Source: Hydractinia symbiolongicarpus (Eukaryota; Cnidaria; Hydrozoa; Anthoathecata; Hydractiniidae). Taken from it: a DNA stretch of 64,000 nt. The notes below the pieces were generated by a model, which saw only the letters and a list, made by a program, of their open reading frames with translations, was not told where the DNA came from and did not search any database. The translations under genes and the position numbers were made by a program. This document shows, piece by piece, positions 10,794-24,261 of the stretch. Where the stretch lies: assembly GCF_029227915.1 (NCBI RefSeq), contig NC_079883.1, forward strand, positions 17,796,001 to 17,860,000, read 5' to 3'. Position 1 is the stretch's first letter, and each line of letters starts with the position of its first letter.

Positions 10794-11521
10794 TGGGACG
10801 TCGTAGTCCATTGAGAGTGGAAGGATTACACCAATGCTAACCTGTGCAGGCACGTGCAACCACGTGATATACGTGTAAGGCCTTTATTAGGCTGCAAGAG
10901 GCCATATTGCAGTCGTTAGACGCATGTACTCGTAGTTAACGGTGTTATAACGCCATGGCGCAATGGAAAACGACTTGGGACGTCGTAGTCCATTGAGAGT
11001 GGAAGGATAAGACCAATGGTAACCTGCGCAGGCACGTAGAACAACGTGATTTATGTATACGGACTTTATTAGGGCGCAAAAGGCCATATTACAGCCTTTA
11101 GGGGCCTGTACACGTGTTTGACGGTGTTGTAAAGACGTGGCGCTATGGAAAACAACTTGGGACTTCGTAGTCCTTTGAGAGTGGAAGGATAAGACCAATG
11201 ATAACCTGCGCAGGCATGTGGAACCACGTGATATACGTGTAAGGCCCTTATTAGTGTACAAGAGGCTATATTACAGCCCTTAGGGGATTGTACGTGTGGC
11301 TGACGCTATTATAAAGCCATGGCGCAATGAAAAACTACTTGGGACGTCGTAGTTCATTGAGAGTGGAAGGAGAAGACTAATGGTAACCTGCGCAGGCACG
11401 TGCAACCACGTGATATATGTGTAAGGCCTTTATTAGGCTGCAAAAGGCCATATTACAGTCGTTAGACGCATGTACCCGTAGTTAACGGTGTTATAATGCT
11501 ATAGCGCAATGGAAAACAACT
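10794..11521 (+). repeat. 728-bp four-monomer tandem duplication, copy 2
   Basis: Follows copy 1 in register. Small differences include TTAGGGGATTG near 11,281 against TTAGGGGCTTG, and GGAGAAGACTAATGG against GGAGTAGACTAATGG. Confidence 0.8.
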
Positions 11522-12537
11522 TGGGACGTCGTAGTCCATTGAGAGTGGAAGGATAAGACCAATGGTAACCTGCGCAGGCACGTGCAATCACGTGATATAC
11601 GTGTAAGGCCTTTATTAGGGTACAAGAGGCTATATTACAGCCCTTACGGGCCTGTACCTGTAATTGACGGCGTTATAACGCCATGACACAATGGTAAACA
11701 ATTTGGAACGTCGTAGTCCATTGAGAGTGGAAATATTAGACGAATAGTAACCTGCGCAGGCACGTGGAAGAACGCGAATTGGGTGTACGGCCTTTATTAG
11801 GCTGCAAAAGGTCATATTACAGCCTTTAGAGACCTGTACACGTGGTTGACGGTGTTATAAAGCTGTGGCGCAATTGCAAACAACTTGGGACGTCTTAGTC
11901 CATTGAGAGTGGAAAGATTAGTCCGATCGTAACTTGCGCAGGCACGTGGAACAACGTGATTTATGTATACGGACTTTATTAGGGCGCAAAAGGCCATATT
12001 ACAGCCTTTAGGGGCCTGTACACGTGTTTGACGGTGTTGTAAAGCCGTGGCGCTATGGAAAACGACTTGTGACGTCGTAGTCCATTGAGAGTGGAAGGAT
12101 TAGACCAATGGTAACCTGCGCAGGCGCGTGGAACAACGTGATTCATGTATGCGGACTTTATTAGGCCGCAAAAGGCTATATTACAGCCTTTAGGGGCCTG
12201 TACACGTGTTTGACGGTGTTGTAAAGCCGTGGCGCTATGGAAAACAACTTGGGACTTCGTAGTCCTTTGAGAGTGGAAGGATAAGACCAATGATAACCTG
12301 CGCAGGCATGTGCAACCACGTGATATACGTGTAAGGCCCTTACTTGTGTACAAGAGGCTATATTACAGCCCTTAGGGGCTTGTACGTGTGACTGACGCTG
12401 TTATAAAGCCATGACGCAATGAAAAACTACTTGGGACGTCGTAGTTCATTGAGAGTGGAAGGAGAAGAGTAATGGTAACCTGCGCAGGCACGTGCAACCA
12501 CGTGATATATGTGTAAGGCCTTTATTAGGCTGCAAGA

Positions 12538-12644
12538 TGTCATATTACAGTCGTTAGACGCATGTACTTGTAGTTAACGGTGTTATAACGCCGTGGCGCA
12601 ATGGAAAACAACTTGGGACGTCGTAGTCCATTGAGAGTGCAAGA
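12538..12644 (+). repeat. 107-bp truncated monomer (5)
   Basis: Counterpart of 5,813-5,919 at an offset of 6,725, sharing its GTGCAAGAGGCC variant. Confidence 0.85.
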
Positions 12645-15000
12645 GGCCATTTTACAGTCGTTAAACGCATGTACTCGTAGTTAACGGTGTTATAACGCCA
12701 TGGCGCAACGGAAAACGACTTGGGACGTCGTAGTCCATTAAGAGGGGAATGATTAGACCAATGGTAACCTGCGCAGGCACGTGGAACAACGTGATTTATG
12801 TATACGGACTTTAATAGGCCGCAAAAGGCCATATTACAGCCTTTAGGGGCCTGTACACTTGGTTGACGGTGTTGTAAAGCCGTGGCGCAATGGAAAACAA
12901 CTTGGGACTTCGTAGTCCTTTGAGAGTGGAAGGATAAGACCAATGATAACCTGCGCAGGCACGTGCAACCACGTGATATACGTGTAAGGCCTTTATTAGT
13001 GTACAAGAGGCTATATTACAGCCCTTAGGGGCTTGTACGTGTGGCTGACGCTGTTATAAAGCCATGGCGCAATGGAAAACTACTTGGGACGTCGTAGTTC
13101 ATTGAGAGTGGAAGGAGAAGACCAATGGTAACCTGCGCAGGCACGTGCAACCACGTGATATACGTGTAAGGCCTTTATTAGGCTGCAAGAGGCCATATTA
13201 CAGTCGTTAGACGTATGTACTTGTAGTTAACGGTGTTATAACGCCATGGCGCAATGGAAAACGACTTGTGACGTCGTAGTCCATTGAGAGTGGAAGGATT
13301 AGACCAATGGTAACCTGCGCAGGCACGTGGAACAACGTGATTTATGTATACGGACTTTATTAGGCCGCAAAAGGCCATATTACAGCCTTTAGGGGCTTGT
13401 ACACGTGTTTGACGGTGTTGTAAAGCCGTGGCGCTATGGAAAACAACTTGAGACTTCGTAGTCCATTGAGAGGGGAGGGATTAGACCAATGGTAACCTGC
13501 GCAAGAACGTGCAACCACGTGATATACGTGTAAGGCCTTTATTAGGCTGCAAGAGGCCATTTTACAGTCGTTAGACGCATGTACTTGTAGTTAACGGTGT
13601 TATAACGCCATGGCGCAATGGAAAACGACTTGTGACGTCGTAGTCCATTGAGAGTACATGGACTAGTCTGATCGTAACTTGGGCAGGCACGTGGAACTAC
13701 GTGATTTATGTGTGCGGCCTCTGTTAGGCAGCAAAAGGCCATACTATAGCCTTTAGAGGCCTGTACACGTGGCTGACTGTGTTATAAAGCCATGGCGCAA
13801 TGGAAAACCACTTGGGACGTCGTAGTGCATTGAGAGTAGAAGGATTACACCAATGCTAACCTGTGCAGGCACGTGCAACCACTTGATATACGTGTAAGGC
13901 CTTTATTAGGGTACAAGAGGCTATATTACAGCCGTTAGGGGCCTGTGCGCGTGGCTGACGCTGTTATAAAGCTATGGCGCAATGGAAAACAACTTGGGAC
14001 GTCGTAGTCCATTGAGATTGGAAGGATAAGACCAATGCTATACTGCGCAGGCACGTGGAACAACGTGATTTATGTATACGGACTTTATTAGGGCGCAAAA
14101 GGCCATATTACAGCCTTTAGGGGCCTGTACACGTGGTTGACGCTCTTATAACGCCGTGGCGCTATGGAAAACAACTTGGGACGTCGTAGTCCATTGAGAG
14201 GGGAAGGATTAGACCAATGATAACCTGCGCAGGAACGTGCAACCACGTGATATACGTGTAAGGCCTTTATTAGGGTACAAGAGGCTATATTACAGCCGTT
14301 AGGGGCCTGTGCGCGTCCCTGACGCTGTTATAAAGCTATGGCGCAATGGAAAACAACTTGGGACGTCGTAGTCCATTGAGAGTGGAAGGATAAGAGCAAT
14401 GGTAAACTGCGCAGGCACGTGGAACAACGTGATTTATGTATACGGACTTTATTAGGGCGCAAAAGGCCATATTACAGCCTTTAGGAGCCTGTACACGTGG
14501 TTGACGGTCTTATAACGCCGTGGCGCTATGGAAAACAACTTGGGACGTCGTAGTCCATTGAGAGTGGAAGGATAAGACCAATGCTAACCTGCGCAGGCAA
14601 GTGCAACCACGTGATATGCGTGTAAGGCCTTTATTAGGCTGCAAGAGGTCATATTACAGTCGTTAGACGCATGTACTTGTAGTTAACGGTGTTAAAACGC
14701 CATGGCGCAATGGAAAACGACTTGTGACGTCGTAGTCCATTGAGAGTGGAAGGATTAGACCAATGGTAACCTGCGCAGGCACGTGGAACAACGTGATTCA
14801 TGTATGCGGACTTTATTAGGCCGCAAAAGGCCATATTACAGCCTTTAGTAGCCTGTACACGTGTTTGACGGTGTTGTAAAGCCGTGGCGCTATGGAAAAC
14901 GACTTGGGACTTCGTAGTCCTTTGAGAGTGGAAGGATAAGACCAATGATAACCTGCGCAGGCATGTGCAACCACGTGATATACGTGTAAGGCCCTTACTA

Positions 15001-15653
15001 GTGTACAAGAGGCTATATTACAGCCCTTAGGGGCTTGTACGTGTGACTGACGCTGTTATAAAGCCATGACGCAATGAAAAACTACTTGGGACGTCGTAGT
15101 TCATTGAGAGTTGAAGGAGAAGAGTAATGGTAACCTGCGCAGGCACGTGCAACCACGTGATATATGTGTAAGGCCTTTATTAGGCTGCAAGATGTCATAT
15201 TACAGTCGTTAGACGCATGTACTTGTAGTTAACGGTGTTATAACGCCATGGCGCAATGGAAAACAACTTGGGACGTCGTAGTCCGTTGAGAGTGCAAAAG
15301 GCCATATTACAGTCGTTAAACGCATGTACTCGTAGTTAACGGTGTTATAACGCCATGGCGCAACGGAAAACGACTTAGGACGTCGTAGTCCATTAAGAGG
15401 GGAATGATTATACCAATTGTAACCTGTGCAGGCACGTGGAACAACGTGATTTATGTATACGGACTTTATTAGGCCGCAAAAGGCCATATTACAGCCTTTA
15501 GTAGCCTGTACACGTGTTTGACGGTGTTGTAAAGCCGTGGCGCTATGGAAAACGACTTGAGACTTCGTAGTCCTTTGAGAGTGGAAGGATAACACCAATG
15601 ATAACTTGCGCAGGCATGTGCAACCACGTGATATACGTGTAAGGCCCTTACTA
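15001..15653 (+). repeat. 653-bp four-unit repeat, copy 1
   Basis: Contains subfamily c, the 107-bp unit, a subfamily a unit and a subfamily b unit. The next copy begins exactly 653 bp later at the same GTGTACAAGAGGC landmark. Confidence 0.82.
15193..15299 (+). repeat. 107-bp truncated monomer (6)
   Basis: First of three copies carried by the 653-bp four-unit repeat. The adjoining unit reads GAATGATTATACC and is full length. Confidence 0.85.
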
Positions 15654-16306
15654 GTGTACAAGAGGCTATATTACAGCCCTTAGGGGCTTGTACGTGTGAC
15701 TGACGCTGTTATAAAGCCATGACGCAATGAAAAACTACTTGGGACGTCGTAGTTCATTGAGAGTTGAAGGAGAAGAGTAATGGTAACCTGCGCAGGCACG
15801 TGCAACCACGTGATATATGTGTAAGGCCTTTATTAGGCTGCAAGATGTCATATTACAGTCGTTAGACGCATGTACTTGTAGTTAACGGTGTTATAACGCC
15901 ATGGCGCAATGGAAAACAACTTGGGACGTCGTAGTCCATTGAGAGTGCAAAAGGCCATATTACAGTCGTTAAACGCATGTACTCGTAGTTAACGGTGTTA
16001 TAACGCCATGGCGCAACGGAAAACGACTTAGGACGTCGTAGTCCATTAAGAGGGGAATGATTATACCAATTGTAACCTGTGCAGGCACGTGGAACAACGT
16101 GATTTATGTATACGGACTTTATTAGGCCGCAAAAGGCCATATTACAGCCTTTAGGGGCCTGTACACGTGTTTGACGGTGTTGTAAATCCGTGGCGCTATG
16201 GAAAACAACTTGGGACTTCGTAGTCCTTTGAGAGTGGAAGGACAAGACCAATGATAACCTGCGCAGGCACGTACAACCACGTGATATACGTGTAAGGCCT
16301 TTATTA
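15654..16306 (+). repeat. 653-bp four-unit repeat, copy 2
   Basis: Very close to copy 1 through about 16,150, then more diverged (GTAAATCCGTGG, GGACAAGACC). It resembles the third copy at 17,397 more than copy 1 in this last unit, so the last monomer may have been exchanged. Confidence 0.8.
15846..15952 (+). repeat. 107-bp truncated monomer (7)
   Basis: Exactly 653 bp after copy 6. 653 equals four monomers minus the 75-bp deficit. Confidence 0.85.
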
Positions 16307-17396
16307 GTGTAGAAGAGGCTATATCAGCCCCTAGGGGCTTGTACGTGTGTCTGACGCTGTTATAACGCCATGGCGTAACGGAAAACGACTTGGGACGTCG
16401 TAGTCCATTGAGAGGGGAAGGATTAGACCAATAGTAACCTGCGCAGGCACGTAGAACAACGCAAATTAGGTGTACGGCCTTTATTAGGCTGCAAAAGGTC
16501 ATATTACAGCCTTTAGAGACCTGTAACCGTGGTTAACGGTGTTATAAAACTGTGGCGCAATTGCAAACAACTTGGGACGTCGTAGTCTATTGAGAGTACA
16601 TGGACTAGTCCGATCGTAACTTGCGCAGGCACGTGGATCTACGTGATTTATGTGTACGGCCTCTATTAGGCAGCAAAAGGCCATGCTATAGACGTTAGAG
16701 GCCTGTACACGTGGCTGACTGTGTTATAAAGCCGTGTCGCAATGGAAAACCACTTGGGACATCGTAGTTCTTTGAGAGTGGAAGGATTACACCAATGCTA
16801 ACCTGTGCAGGCACGTGAAACCACGTGATATATGTGTAAGGCCTTTATTAGGCTGCAAAAGGTCATATTACAGCCTTTAGAGACCTGTACACGTGGTTGA
16901 CGGTGTTATAAAGCTGTGGCGCAATTGCAAACAACTTGGGACTTCTTAGTCCATTGAGAGTGGAAAGATTAGTCCGATCGTAACTTGCGCAGGCACGTGG
17001 AACAACGTGATTTATGTGTACGGCCTCTATTATGCAGCAAAAGGCCATATTACAGTCGTTAGACGCATGTACCCGTAGTTAACGGTGTTATAACGCCATG
17101 GCGCAATGGAAAACAACTTGGGACGTCGTAGTCCATTAAGAGTGGAAGGATAAGACCAATGGTAACCTGCGCAGGCACGTGCAACCACGTGATATACGTG
17201 TAAGGCCTTTATTAGGGTACAAGAGGCTATATTACAGCCCTTAGGGGCCTGTACCTGTAAGTGACGGCGTTATAACGCCATGACACAATGGTAAACAACT
17301 TGGAACGTCGTAGTCCATTGATAGTGGAAGGACAAGACCAATGATAACCTGCGCAGGCATGTGCAACCACGTGATATACGTGTAAGGCCCTTACTA

Positions 17397-18049
17397 GTGT
17401 ACAAGAGGCTATATTACAGCCCTTAGGGGCTTGTACGTGTGACTGACGCTGTTATAAAGCCATGACGCAATGAAAAACTACTTGGGACGTCGTAGTTCAT
17501 TGAGAGTGGAAGGAGAAGAGTAATGGTAACCTGCGCAGGCACGTGCAACCACGTGATATATGTGTAAGGCCTTTATTAGGCTGCAAGATGTCATATTACA
17601 GTCGTTAGACGCATGTACTTGTAGTTAACGGTGTTATAACGCCATGGCGCAATGGAAAACAACTTGGGACGTCGTAGTCCATTGAGAGTGCAAAAGGCCA
17701 TATTACAGTCGTTAAACGCATGTACTCGTAGTTAACGGTGTTATAACGCCATGGCGCAACGGAAAACGACTTAGGACGTCGTAGTCCATTAAGAGGGGAA
17801 TGATTAGACCAATTGTAACCTGTGCAGGCACGTGGAACAACGTGATTTATGTATACGGACTTTATTAGGCCGCAAAAGGCCATATTACAGCCTTTAGGGG
17901 CCTGTACACGTGTTTGACGGTGTTGTAAAGCCGTGGCGCTATGGAAAACAACTTGGGACTTCGTAGTCCTTTGAGAGTGGAAGGACAAGACCAATGATAA
18001 CCTGCGCAGGCACGTACAACCACGTGATATACGTGTAAGGCCTTTATTA
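17397..18049 (+). repeat. 653-bp four-unit repeat, dispersed copy 3
   Basis: Starts 1,743 bp after copy 2 at the same landmark and shares with it the later GGACAAGACC and GCACGTACAACC variants and the shortened GCTATATCAGCCCC that follows (about 16,319 and 18,062). Confidence 0.78.
17589..17695 (+). repeat. 107-bp truncated monomer (8)
   Basis: Exactly 1,743 bp after copy 7, and the last copy seen before the orientation switch. A unit with the same left half at 21,889 is not truncated and may represent the pre-deletion form. Confidence 0.83.
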
Positions 18050-20739
18050 GTGTAGAAGAGGCTATATCAGCCCCTAGGGGCTTGTACGTGTGGCTGACGC
18101 TGTTATAACGCCATGGCGTAACGGAAAATCACTTGGGACGTCGTAGTCCATTGAGAGGGGAAGGATTAGACCAATAGTAACCTGCGCAGGCACGTGGAAC
18201 AACGCGAATTGAGTGTACGGCCTTTATTAGGCTGCAAAAGGTCATGTTACAGCCTTTAGAGACCTGTACACGTGGTTGACGGTGTTATAAAGCTGTGGCG
18301 CAATTGCAAACAACTTGGGACGTCGTAGTCCATTGAGAGTACATGGGCTAGTCCGATCGTAACTTGCGCAGGCACGTGGATCTACGTGATTCATGTGTAC
18401 GGCCTCTATTAGGCAGCAAAATGCCATGCCATAGCCTTTAGAGGGCTGTACACGTGGCTGACTGTGTTATAAAGCCGTTGCGCATTGGAAAACCACTTGG
18501 GACGTCGTAGTCCATTGAGAGTGGAAGGATTAGACCAATGGTAACCTGCGCAGGCACGTGGAACAACGTGATTTATGTATACGGACTTTAATAGGCCGCA
18601 AAAGGCCATATTACAGCCTTTATGGGCCTGTACACTTGGTTGACGGTGTTGTAAAACCGTGGCGCTATGGAAAACAACTTGGGACATCGTAGTCCATTGA
18701 GAGTGGAGGGATAAGACCAATGCTAACCTGCGCAGGCACGCCCAACCACGTGATATACGTGTAAGGCCTTTATTAAGCTGCAAGAGGCGATATTACAGTC
18801 GTTAGACGCATGTACCCGTAGTTAACGGTGTTATAACGCCATGGCGCAATGGAAAACAACTTGGGACGTTGTAGTCCATTGAGATTGGAAGGATTAGACC
18901 AATAGTAACCTACGCAGGCACGTAGAACAACGCAAATTAGGTGTACGACCTTTATTAGGCTGCAAAAGGTCATATTACAGCCTTTAGAGACCTGTAACCG
19001 TGGTTAACGGTGTTATAAAACTGTGGCGCAATTGCAAACAACTTGGGACGTCGTAGTCTATTGAGAGTACATGGACTAGTCCGATCGTAACTTGCGCAGG
19101 CACGTGGATCTACGTGATTTATGTGTACGGCCTCTATTAGGCAGCAAAAGGCCATGCTATAGACGTTAGAGGCCTGTACACGTGGCTGACTGTGTTATAA
19201 AGCCGTGTCGCAATGGAAAACCACTTGGGACATCGTAGTCCATTGAGAGTGGAAGGATTACACCAATGCTAACCTGTGCAGGCACGTGAAACCACGTGAT
19301 ATACGTGTAAGGCCTTTATTAGGCTGCAAGAGGCCATATTGCAGTCGTTAGACGCATGTACTCGTAGTTAACGGTGTTATAACGCCATGGCGCAATGGAA
19401 AACGACTTGGGACGTCGTAGTCCATTGAGAGTGGAAGGATAAGACCAATGGTAACCTGCGCAGGCACGTGGAACAACGTGATTTATGTATACAGACTTTA
19501 TTAGGCTGCAAGAGGCCATATTACAGTTGTTAGACGCATGTACTTGTAGTTAACGGTGTTATAACGCCATGGCGCAATGGAAAACGACTTGTGACGTCGT
19601 AGTCCATTGAGAGTGGAAGGATAAGACCAATGGTAACCTGCGCAGGCACGTGCAACCACGTGATATACGTGTAAGGCCTTTATTAGGGTACAAGAGGCTA
19701 TATTACAGCCCTTAGGGGCCTGTACCTGTAATTGACGGCGTTATAACGCCATGACACAATGGTAAACAACTTGGAACGTCGTAGTCCATTGAGAGTGGAA
19801 GGATTAGACGAATAGTAACCTCCGCAGGCACGTGAAACAACGCGAATTGGGTGTACGGCCTTTATTAGGCTGCAAAAGGTCATATTACAGCCTTTAGAGA
19901 CCTGTACACGTAGTTGACGGTGTTATAAAGCTGTGGCGCAATTGCAAACAACTTGGGACTTCTTATTCCATTGAGAGTGGAAAGATTAGTCCGATCGTAA
20001 CTTGCGCAGGCACGGGGAACAACGTGATTTATGTGTACGGCCTCTATTATGCAGCAAAAGGCCATACTATAAACCTTTAGAGGCATGTACACGTGGCTGA
20101 CTGTGTTATAAAGCCATGGCGCAATGGAAAACAACTTGGGACTTCGTAGTCCTTTGAGAGTGTAAGGATAAGACCAATGATAACCTGCGCAGGCACGTGC
20201 AACCACGTGATATACGTGTAAGGCCCTTATTAGTGTACAAGAGGCTATATTACAGCCCTTAGGGGCTTGTACGTGTGGCTGACGCTGTTATAAAGTCATG
20301 GCGCAATGAAAAAGTACTTGGAACGTCGTAGTTCATTGAGAGTGGAAGGAGAAGACTAATGGTAACCTGCGCAGGCACGTGCAACCACGTGATATATGTG
20401 TAAGGCCTTTATTAGGCTGCAAAAGGCCATATTACAGTCGTTAGACGCATGTACCCGTAGTTAACGGTGTTATAACGCCATGGCGCAATGGAAAACAACT
20501 TGGGACGTCGTAGTCCATTAAGAGTGGAAGGATAAGACCAATGGTAACCTGCGCAGGCACGTGCAACCACGTGATATACGTGTAAGGCCTTTATTAGGGT
20601 ACAAGAGGCTATATTACAGCCCTTAGGGGCCTGTACCTGTAATTGACGGCGTTATAACGCCATGACACAATGGTAAACAACTTGGAACGTCGTAGTCCAT
20701 TGAGAGTGGAAGGATTAGAGGAATAGTAACCTGCGTAGG

Positions 20740-22500
20740 CACGTGGAACAACGCAAATTGGGTGTACGGCCTTTATTAGGCTGCAAAAGGTCATATTACA
20801 GCCTTTAGAGACCTGTACACGTGGTTGACGGTGTTATAAAGCTGTGGCGCAATTGCAAACAACTTGGGACGTCTTAGTCCATTGAGAGTGGAAAGATTAG
20901 TCCGATCGTAACTTGCGCAGGCACGTGGAACAACGTGATTTATGTGTACGGCCTCTATTAGGCAGCAAAAGGCCATACTATAGCCCTTAGGGGCTTGTAC
21001 GTGTGGCTGACGCTATTATAAAGCCATGGCGCAATGGAAAACTACTTGGGACGTCGTAGTTCATTGAGAGTGGAAGGAGAAGACCAATGGTAACCTGCGC
21101 AGGCACGTGCAAACACGTGATATACGTGTAAGGCCTTTATTAGGCTTCAAGAGGCCATATTACAGTCGTTAGACGCATGTACTTGTAGTTAACGGTGTTA
21201 TAACGCCATGGCGCAATTGCAAACGACTTGGGACGTCGTAGTCCATTGAGAGGGGAATGATTAGACCAATGGTAACCTGCGCAGGCACGTGGAACCACGT
21301 GATATACGTGTAAGGTCTTTATTAGGGTGCAGGAGGCTATATTACAGCCCTTAGGGGACTGTGCGCGTGGCTGACGCTGTTATAAAGCCATGGCGCATTT
21401 GCAAACAACTTGGGACGTCGTAGTCCATTGAGAGTACATGGACTAGTCCGATCGTAACTTGGGCAGGCACGTGGAACTACGTGATTTATGTGTGCGGCCT
21501 CTATTAGGCAGCAAAAGGCCATACTATAACCTTTAGAGGCCTGTACACGTGTTTGACGGTGTTGTAAAGCCGTGGCGCTATGGAAAACAACTTGGGACTT
21601 CGTAGTCCTTTGAGAGTGGAAGGATAAGACCAATGATAACCTGCGCAGGCATGTGCAACTACGTGATATACGTGTAAGGCCCTTAATAGTGTACAAGAGG
21701 CTATATTACAGCCCTTAGGGGCTTGTACGTGTGACTGACGCTGTTATAAAGCCATGACGCAATGAAAAACTACTTGGGACGTCGTAGTTCATTGAGAGTG
21801 GAAGGAGAAGAGTAATGGTAACCTGCGCAGGCACGTGCAACCACGTGATATATGTGTAAGGCCTTTATTAGGCTGCAAGATGTCATATTACAGTCGTTAG
21901 ACGCATGTACTTGTAGTTAACGGTGTTATAACGCCATTGCGCAATGGAAAACAACTTGGGACGTCGTAGTCCATTGAGAGTGGCAGGATAAGACCAATGG
22001 TAACCTGCGCAGGCAAGTGCAACCACGTGATATACGTGTAAGGCCTTTATTAGGGTACAAGAGGCTATATTACAGCCCTTAGGGGCCTGTACCTGTAATT
22101 GACGGCGTTATAACGCCATGACACAATGGTAAACAACTTGGAACGTCGTAGTCCATTGAGAGTGGAAGGATTAGAGGAATAGTAACCTGCGCAGGCACGT
22201 GGAACAACGCAAATTGGTTGTACGGCCTTTATTAGCCTGCAAAAGGTCATATTACAGCCTTTAGAGACCTGTACACGTGGTTGACGGTGTTATAAAGCTG
22301 TGGCGCAATTGCAAACAACTTGGGACGTCTTAGTCAATTGAGAGTGGAAAGATTAGTCCGATCGTAACTTGCGCAGGCACGTGGAACAACGTGATTTATG
22401 TTATGATTTATGTTATACCGCCATGGCGCAATGGAAAACGACTTGGGACGTCGTAGTCCATTGAGAGTGGAAGGATAAGACCAATGGTAACCTGCGCAGG
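20740..22500 (+). repeat. 1,761-bp tandem duplication, copy 1
   Basis: Ten units long, including a composite 305-bp pair (two truncated monomers, 22,245-22,549). 1,761 equals 1,820 minus the 59-bp deficit of that pair. All subfamily orders and rare variants that I compared are the same in copy 2, so the duplication is recent. Confidence 0.88.
22393..22416 (+). repeat. 12-bp tandem scar (GATTTATGTTAT x2)
   Basis: GATTTATGTTAT occurs twice back to back at the joint where a monomer cut after CGTGATTTATG meets the GTTATACCGCCATGG middle of another. The resulting pair of truncated units is 305 bp. It looks like a deletion joint with a short templated duplication. Copied intact into the second 1,761-bp repeat. 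Confidence 0.85.
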
Positions 22501-24261
22501 CACGTGGAACAACGCAAATTGGGTGTACGGCCTTTATTAGGCTGCAAAAGGTCATATTACAGCCTTTAGAGACCTGTACACGTGGTTGACGGTGTTATAA
22601 AGCTGTGGCGCAATTGCAAACAACTTGGGACGTCTTAGTCCATTGAGAGTGGAAAGATTAGTCCGATCGTAACTTGCGCAGGCACGTGGAACAACGTGAT
22701 TTATGTGTACGGCCTCTATTAGGCAGCAAAAGGCCATACTATAGCCCTTAGGGGCTTGTACGTGTGGCTGACGCTATTATAAAGCCATGGCGCAATGGAA
22801 AACTACTTGGGACGTCGTAGTTCATTGAGAGTGGAAGGAGAAGACCAATGGTAACCTGCGCAGGCACGTGCAAACACGTGATATACGTGTAAGGCCTTTA
22901 TTAGGCTTCAAGAGGCCATATTACAGTCGTTAGACGCATGTACTTGTAGTTAACGGTGTTATAACGCCATGGCGCAATTGCAAACGACTTGGGACGTCGT
23001 AGTCCATTGAGAGGGGAATGATTAGACCAATGGTAACCTGCGCAGGCACGTGGAACCACGTGATATACGTGTAAGGTCTTTATTAGGGTGCAGGAGGCTA
23101 TATTACAGCCCTTAGGGGACTGTGCGCGTGGCTGACGCTGTTATAAAGCCATGGCGCATTTGCAAACAACTTGGGACGTCGTAGTCCATTGAGAGTACAT
23201 GGACTAGTCCGATCGTAACTTGGGCAGGCACGTGGAACTACGTGATTTATGTGTGCGGCCTCTATTAGGCAGCAAAAGGCCATACTATAACCTTTAGAGG
23301 CCTGTACACGTGTTTGACGGTGTTGTAAAGCCGTGGCGCTATGGAAAACAACTTGGGACTTCGTAGTCCTTTGAGAGTGGAAGGATAAGACCAATGATAA
23401 CCTGCGCAGGCATGTGCAACTACGTGATATACGTGTAAGGCCCTTAATAGTGTACAAGAGGCTATATTACAGCCCTTAGGGGCTTGTACGTGTGACTGAC
23501 GCTGTTATAAAGCCATGACGCAATGAAAAACTACTTGGGACGTCGTAGTTCATTGAGAGTGGAAGGAGAAGAGTAATGGTAACCTGCGCAGGCACGTGCA
23601 ACCACGTGATATATGTGTAAGGCCTTTATTAGGCTGCAAGATGTCATATTACAGTCGTTAGACGCATGTACTTGTAGTTAACGGTGTTATAACGCCATTG
23701 CGCAATGGAAAACAACTTGGGACGTCGTAGTCCATTGAGAGTGGCAGGATAAGACCAATGGTAACCTGCGCAGGCAAGTGCAACCACGTGATATACGTGT
23801 AAGGCCTTTATTAGGGTACAAGAGGCTATATTACAGCCCTTAGGGGCCTGTACCTGTAATTGACGGCGTTATAACGCCATGACACAATGGTAAACAACTT
23901 GGAACGTCGTAGTCCATTGAGAGTGGAAGGATTAGAGGAATAGTAACCTGCGCAGGCACGTGGAACAACGCAAATTGGTTGTACGGCCTTTATTAGCCTG
24001 CAAAAGGTCATATTACAGCCTTTAGAGACCTGTACACGTGGTTGACGGTGTTATAAAGCTGTGGCGCAATTGCAAACAACTTGGGACGTCTTAGTCAATT
24101 GAGAGTGGAAAGATTAGTCCGATCGTAACTTGCGCAGGCACGTGGAACAACGTGATTTATGTTATGATTTATGTTATACCGCCATGGCGCAATGGAAAAC
24201 GACTTGGGACGTCGTAGTCCATTGAGAGTGGAAGGATAAGACCAATGGTAACCTGCGCAGG
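22501..24261 (+). repeat. 1,761-bp tandem duplication, copy 2
   Basis: Nearly perfect copy of 20,740-22,500. The joint lies in or next to CCTGCGCAGGCACGTGG around 22,487-22,506. Left of this the sequence follows the copy 2 exit (CAATGGTAACC) and right of it the copy 1 entry (GGAACAACGCAAATTGGG). Confidence 0.88.
24154..24177 (+). repeat. 12-bp tandem scar, second copy
   Basis: Exact counterpart of 22,393-22,416 at an offset of 1,761, inherited by the tandem duplication. Confidence 0.85.

Larger units (their letters stand above)
10784..12996 (+). repeat. ~2.2-kb segment, copy 2
   Basis: Counterpart of 4,060-6,271. The extra monomer that separates it from the continued match occupies 12,997-13,177. 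Confidence 0.75.
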
